Shown: positions 6,569-8,444 of the stretch, piece by piece
Numbering within the stretch: position 1 is the first letter of the stretch
Layout: each line of letters opens with the position of its first letter
NCBI GenBank assembly: GCA_003447515.1
Contig: DLZA01000115.1
Location: 1 to 8,444 of the forward strand
Reading direction: 5' to 3'
Source of the DNA: Paracoccaceae bacterium
Lineage (GTDB): Bacteria; Pseudomonadota; Alphaproteobacteria; Rhodobacterales; Rhodobacteraceae
DNA length: 8,444 nucleotides
Position numbers and translations under genes: made by a program
Notes under the pieces: generated by a model
What the model was told of the DNA's origin: nothing
Databases searched by the model: none
The model's input: the letters and a program-made list of their open reading frames with translations, nothing else

Positions 6569-7528
6569 TTACACCCTCTCGATAATCTTGTCGCCAAACA
6601 GGCCTTGTGGACGGAACAGCAAGAAAATCAGTGCAATCACATATGCGAACCACCCCTCAACGCCAGAGCCAAATAATGGACCCCAATAAATCTCAAATAT
6701 TTTCTCACCAATCCCTATTATCAGGCCACCCACAATAGCCCCTGGAATGGACGTAAACCCTCCTAACACCAGAACCGGCAACGCCTTCAGTGCAATGATT
6801 TGGAGGGAAAAAGATACGTCAGAGCGCGCGCCCCACATTATACCTGTCACCAGCGCAACAATCCCCGCAGCAAACCACACAATCACCCAGATTTGGTTTA
6901 ACGAAATCCCAACTGAAAGCGATGCTTGGTGGTCATCCGCAACCGCTCGCAAGGCTCTTCCAACCTTGGTGTAGCTAAAAAAGAAGCCCAGCCCGACAAT
7001 CATCAAAACAGCAATCACAGTTGCCGCAATATCGATGTGCTGGAAGATCACAAGGCCGCCATTTGGTTCCCAAACACTCGATCCAGTTGGCAGCCAAAGC
7101 TGCTCCGTTATCATCGTCTTGGTTTCCCCACCAAAGATCCACTGACCAAGACCAATTAGAATATTTGTTAAGCCAATCGTTGCCATAAACAGGATAATAT
7201 CAGGCTGGTTCACCAGCTTTCGCAGCACAAACCTCTCAACCGAGAAGGCGAGCACATACATCACCCCTAGCGTTATAATTAGCGCCATAAATGCAGGAAC
7301 ACCGAGTTCGTAGAGGCCGACAAGAGTGAGGCCGGAAAACACAACCATGATCCCCTGGGCAAAGTTAAATACGCCAGAGGCTTTAAAAATAAGGACAAAG
7401 CCAAGCGCAATCAAAGCATAAAGCACCCCTGCCACAAACCCTTCCCACAGCACCTGCATGAGAAAGTCAGGCAACGCGATCATATCCGCGAAAGGACCAA
7501 CAAAAATGCTATACAGAAAATCAGTCAT
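6569..7528 (-). CDS. livH: Branched-chain amino acid-type ABC transporter, permease LivH
   Basis: This 319-residue inner-membrane protein is the partner permease of LivM. Family landmarks include LYALIALGFVLIFKASGVFN (36-55) followed by FAQG, the coupling loop TKVGRALRAVADDHQASLSV (187-206), ALPVLVLGGFTSIPGAIVGG (239-258) and the C-terminal RPQGLFG (306-312). About eight hydrophobic segments can be seen. Its ATG overlaps the livG stop codon by one base (TAATG at 7530-7526), the usual sign of translational coupling. Length and motifs are normal. Confidence 0.95.
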   Translation of the reverse strand: MTDFLYSIFVGPFADMIALPDFLMQVLWEGFVAGVLYALIALGFVLIFKASGVFNFAQGIMVVFSGLTLVGLYELGVPAFMALIITLGVMYVLAFSVERFVLRKLVNQPDIILFMATIGLTNILIGLGQWIFGGETKTMITEQLWLPTGSSVWEPNGGLVIFQHIDIAATVIAVLMIVGLGFFFSYTKVGRALRAVADDHQASLSVGISLNQIWVIVWFAAGIVALVTGIMWGARSDVSFSLQIIALKALPVLVLGGFTSIPGAIVGGLIIGIGEKIFEIYWGPLFGSGVEGWFAYVIALIFLLFRPQGLFGDKIIERV

Positions 7529-8340
7529 TAATGTTCTACCCCCAAATAGGCGTCAATCACCGCTTGGTTTTTTTGAACCTCGGATGGTGTTCCATCTGCC
7601 AACATCTTCCCATAATCAAGGCATACCACGCGGTCTGCCAAATCCATCACGACGCTCATATCGTGTTCAATTAGAGCAATTGTGGTACCATATTGATCGT
7701 TCACATCCAGGATAAAGCGGCTCATGTCCTCTTTCTCTTCAACGTTCATCCCGGCCATTGGCTCATCCAGCAGCAAAAGCTTTGGCTCCATCGCCAGGGC
7801 TCGTGCCAACTCTACTCGCTTTTGCAAACCATAAGGCAAACTGCCCACAGGTTCTTTGCGGATGTGCTGAATTTCTAGAAAATCGATTATCTCTTCGCAA
7901 CGGCGGCGGTGCTCCACCTCTTCCGTCATGGCAGGACCAACACGTAACATTTGCCAGAGGAAGCTTTTCTTCATCATCAGCTGACGGCCTGTCATCACGT
8001 TTTCTACAGTCGTCATACCCTTAAACAAAGCAATATTTTGGAATGTCCGTGCTATACCTTGCTTTGCAATCTGGTAAGGTTTCATTGAAGGTCGTTTCGC
8101 TCCACGGAACCATACCTCGCCTTCTTGAGGATGATAAAATCCGTTAATCACGTTAAGCATAGATGATTTACCGGCTCCGTTTGGCCCAATAATCGCTCGA
8201 ATTTCGCCTTCACGGATATCAAATGAGATATCTTGGATCGCAACCACACCACCGAAACGCAGAGTAATGTTCTTCATCTCCATCATGACGGCTCCAATAG
8301 TGCGCCCGTCTGGGGTAATAAATGTTTCTGCTGTGCTCAT
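7528..8340 (-). CDS. livG: Branched-chain amino acid-type ABC transporter, ATP-binding protein LivG
   Basis: This 270-residue protein is the second cytoplasmic ATPase. It has Walker A GPNGAGKSS (52-60), Q-loop Gln101 (TFQNIALF), signature LPYGLQ (168-173) where typical ABC proteins have LSGGQ, Walker B LLLLDEP (188-194), switch His226 (IEHDM), and a C-terminal EVQKNQAVIDAYLG typical of LivG. The signature Ser is Pro and the Gln is Leu; the first change is common in LivG, the second rarer. I chose the ATG at 8340 (MSTAETF), which has GGTGA just upstream and starts 4 bases after the preceding gene's stop. A second ATG at 8286 (MMEMKNITL) has GGAG five bases upstream and would give a more classical 252-residue form. 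A frame extension upstream to 8403 has no ribosome-binding logic and overlaps the preceding gene. Confidence 0.93.
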   Translation of the reverse strand: MSTAETFITPDGRTIGAVMMEMKNITLRFGGVVAIQDISFDIREGEIRAIIGPNGAGKSSMLNVINGFYHPQEGEVWFRGAKRPSMKPYQIAKQGIARTFQNIALFKGMTTVENVMTGRQLMMKKSFLWQMLRVGPAMTEEVEHRRRCEEIIDFLEIQHIRKEPVGSLPYGLQKRVELARALAMEPKLLLLDEPMAGMNVEEKEDMSRFILDVNDQYGTTIALIEHDMSVVMDLADRVVCLDYGKMLADGTPSEVQKNQAVIDAYLGVEH

Positions 8341-8344
8341 CGCC

Positions 8345-8444
8345 TCACCAATCCGGTGTCCGCAGCAGAACCAAAATAGCTCCAAGCACAGCACCCAAAC
8401 CAAAAAACCACGCGCTGTTTACCAACGCCGCCAGTCCGAAATAA
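8345..8444 (-). CDS. C-terminal end of an unidentified membrane protein (partial)
   Basis: The last 32 codons of a leftward gene cut by the window edge end at TGA (8347-8345), 4 bases before the livG start. The tail is hydrophobic, with a likely membrane segment NSAWFFGLGAVLGAILVLL followed by RTPDW at the C-terminus. Its stop codon lies inside the ribosome-binding region of livG, which suggests translational coupling and the same operon. One other leftward frame is also open here but gives a less protein-like sequence. I cannot assign a family from this fragment. Confidence 0.55.
   Translation of the reverse strand, partial: YFGLAALVNSAWFFGLGAVLGAILVLLRTPDW

Noticed and set aside
8341..8403. 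Upstream extension of LivG to an ATG at 8403
   Set aside because: The added 21 residues do not resemble a LivG N-terminus, there is no ribosome-binding site, and they overlap the more protein-like end of the preceding gene.
1..8444. Mobile element, prophage, CRISPR or attachment-site remnants, including at the tRNA 3' end
   Set aside because: No integrase or transposase, no repeated copy of the tRNA 3' end, and no regularly spaced repeats were seen in the window.

Overview
The window looks like chromosomal DNA of an alphaproteobacterium, most likely of the Rhodobacterales/Roseobacter group. The basis is the 41-residue zinc-ribbon-less L36 protein, the N-formylglutamate amidohydrolase beside tRNA-Val and rpmJ, and the sequence style of the branched-chain-type ABC transporter. 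This placement comes from recognising families, not from a search. Base composition is moderate, with AT-rich intergenic stretches. I see no insertion sequence, phage gene, CRISPR array or other mobile signature.

Left part (1-1610): an AT-rich stretch with no gene (1-296) is followed by a leftward N-formylglutamate amidohydrolase gene (297-1157). A compact divergent promoter region (about 1160-1250) separates it from a rightward unit of tRNA-Val(GAC) (1287-1361, CCA encoded) and rpmJ for ribosomal protein L36 (1432-1557). That unit ends in a clear intrinsic terminator (1579-1610).

Right part (1764-8444): a single leftward operon. In transcription order it holds the 3' end of an unidentified gene with a hydrophobic C-terminus (8345-8444, cut by the window edge), livG (ATPase), livH (permease), livM (permease), a periplasmic substrate-binding protein gene, livF (ATPase), and a diverged PaaK-type adenylate-forming protein (1853-3094). 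The livG/livH junction overlaps as TAATG and livH/livM are 3 bases apart, so these genes are probably translationally coupled. Together they form a complete branched-chain amino acid type (HAAT family) importer: two membrane subunits, two ATPases and a binding protein. The co-transcribed ligase-like gene suggests that the imported compound may be a carboxylic acid handled as an acyl-CoA or acyl-adenylate rather than leucine/isoleucine/valine; this is inference.

The points most worth a second look are the ligase-like protein, whose nucleotide-binding P-loop (QSPGPIYEPG) and glutamate motif have diverged while its C-terminal catalytic-type residues remain, and three inverted repeats bracketing the binding-protein gene inside the operon, which could set its mRNA level separately. 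Otherwise the region is ordinary, and I found no convincing new type of system.
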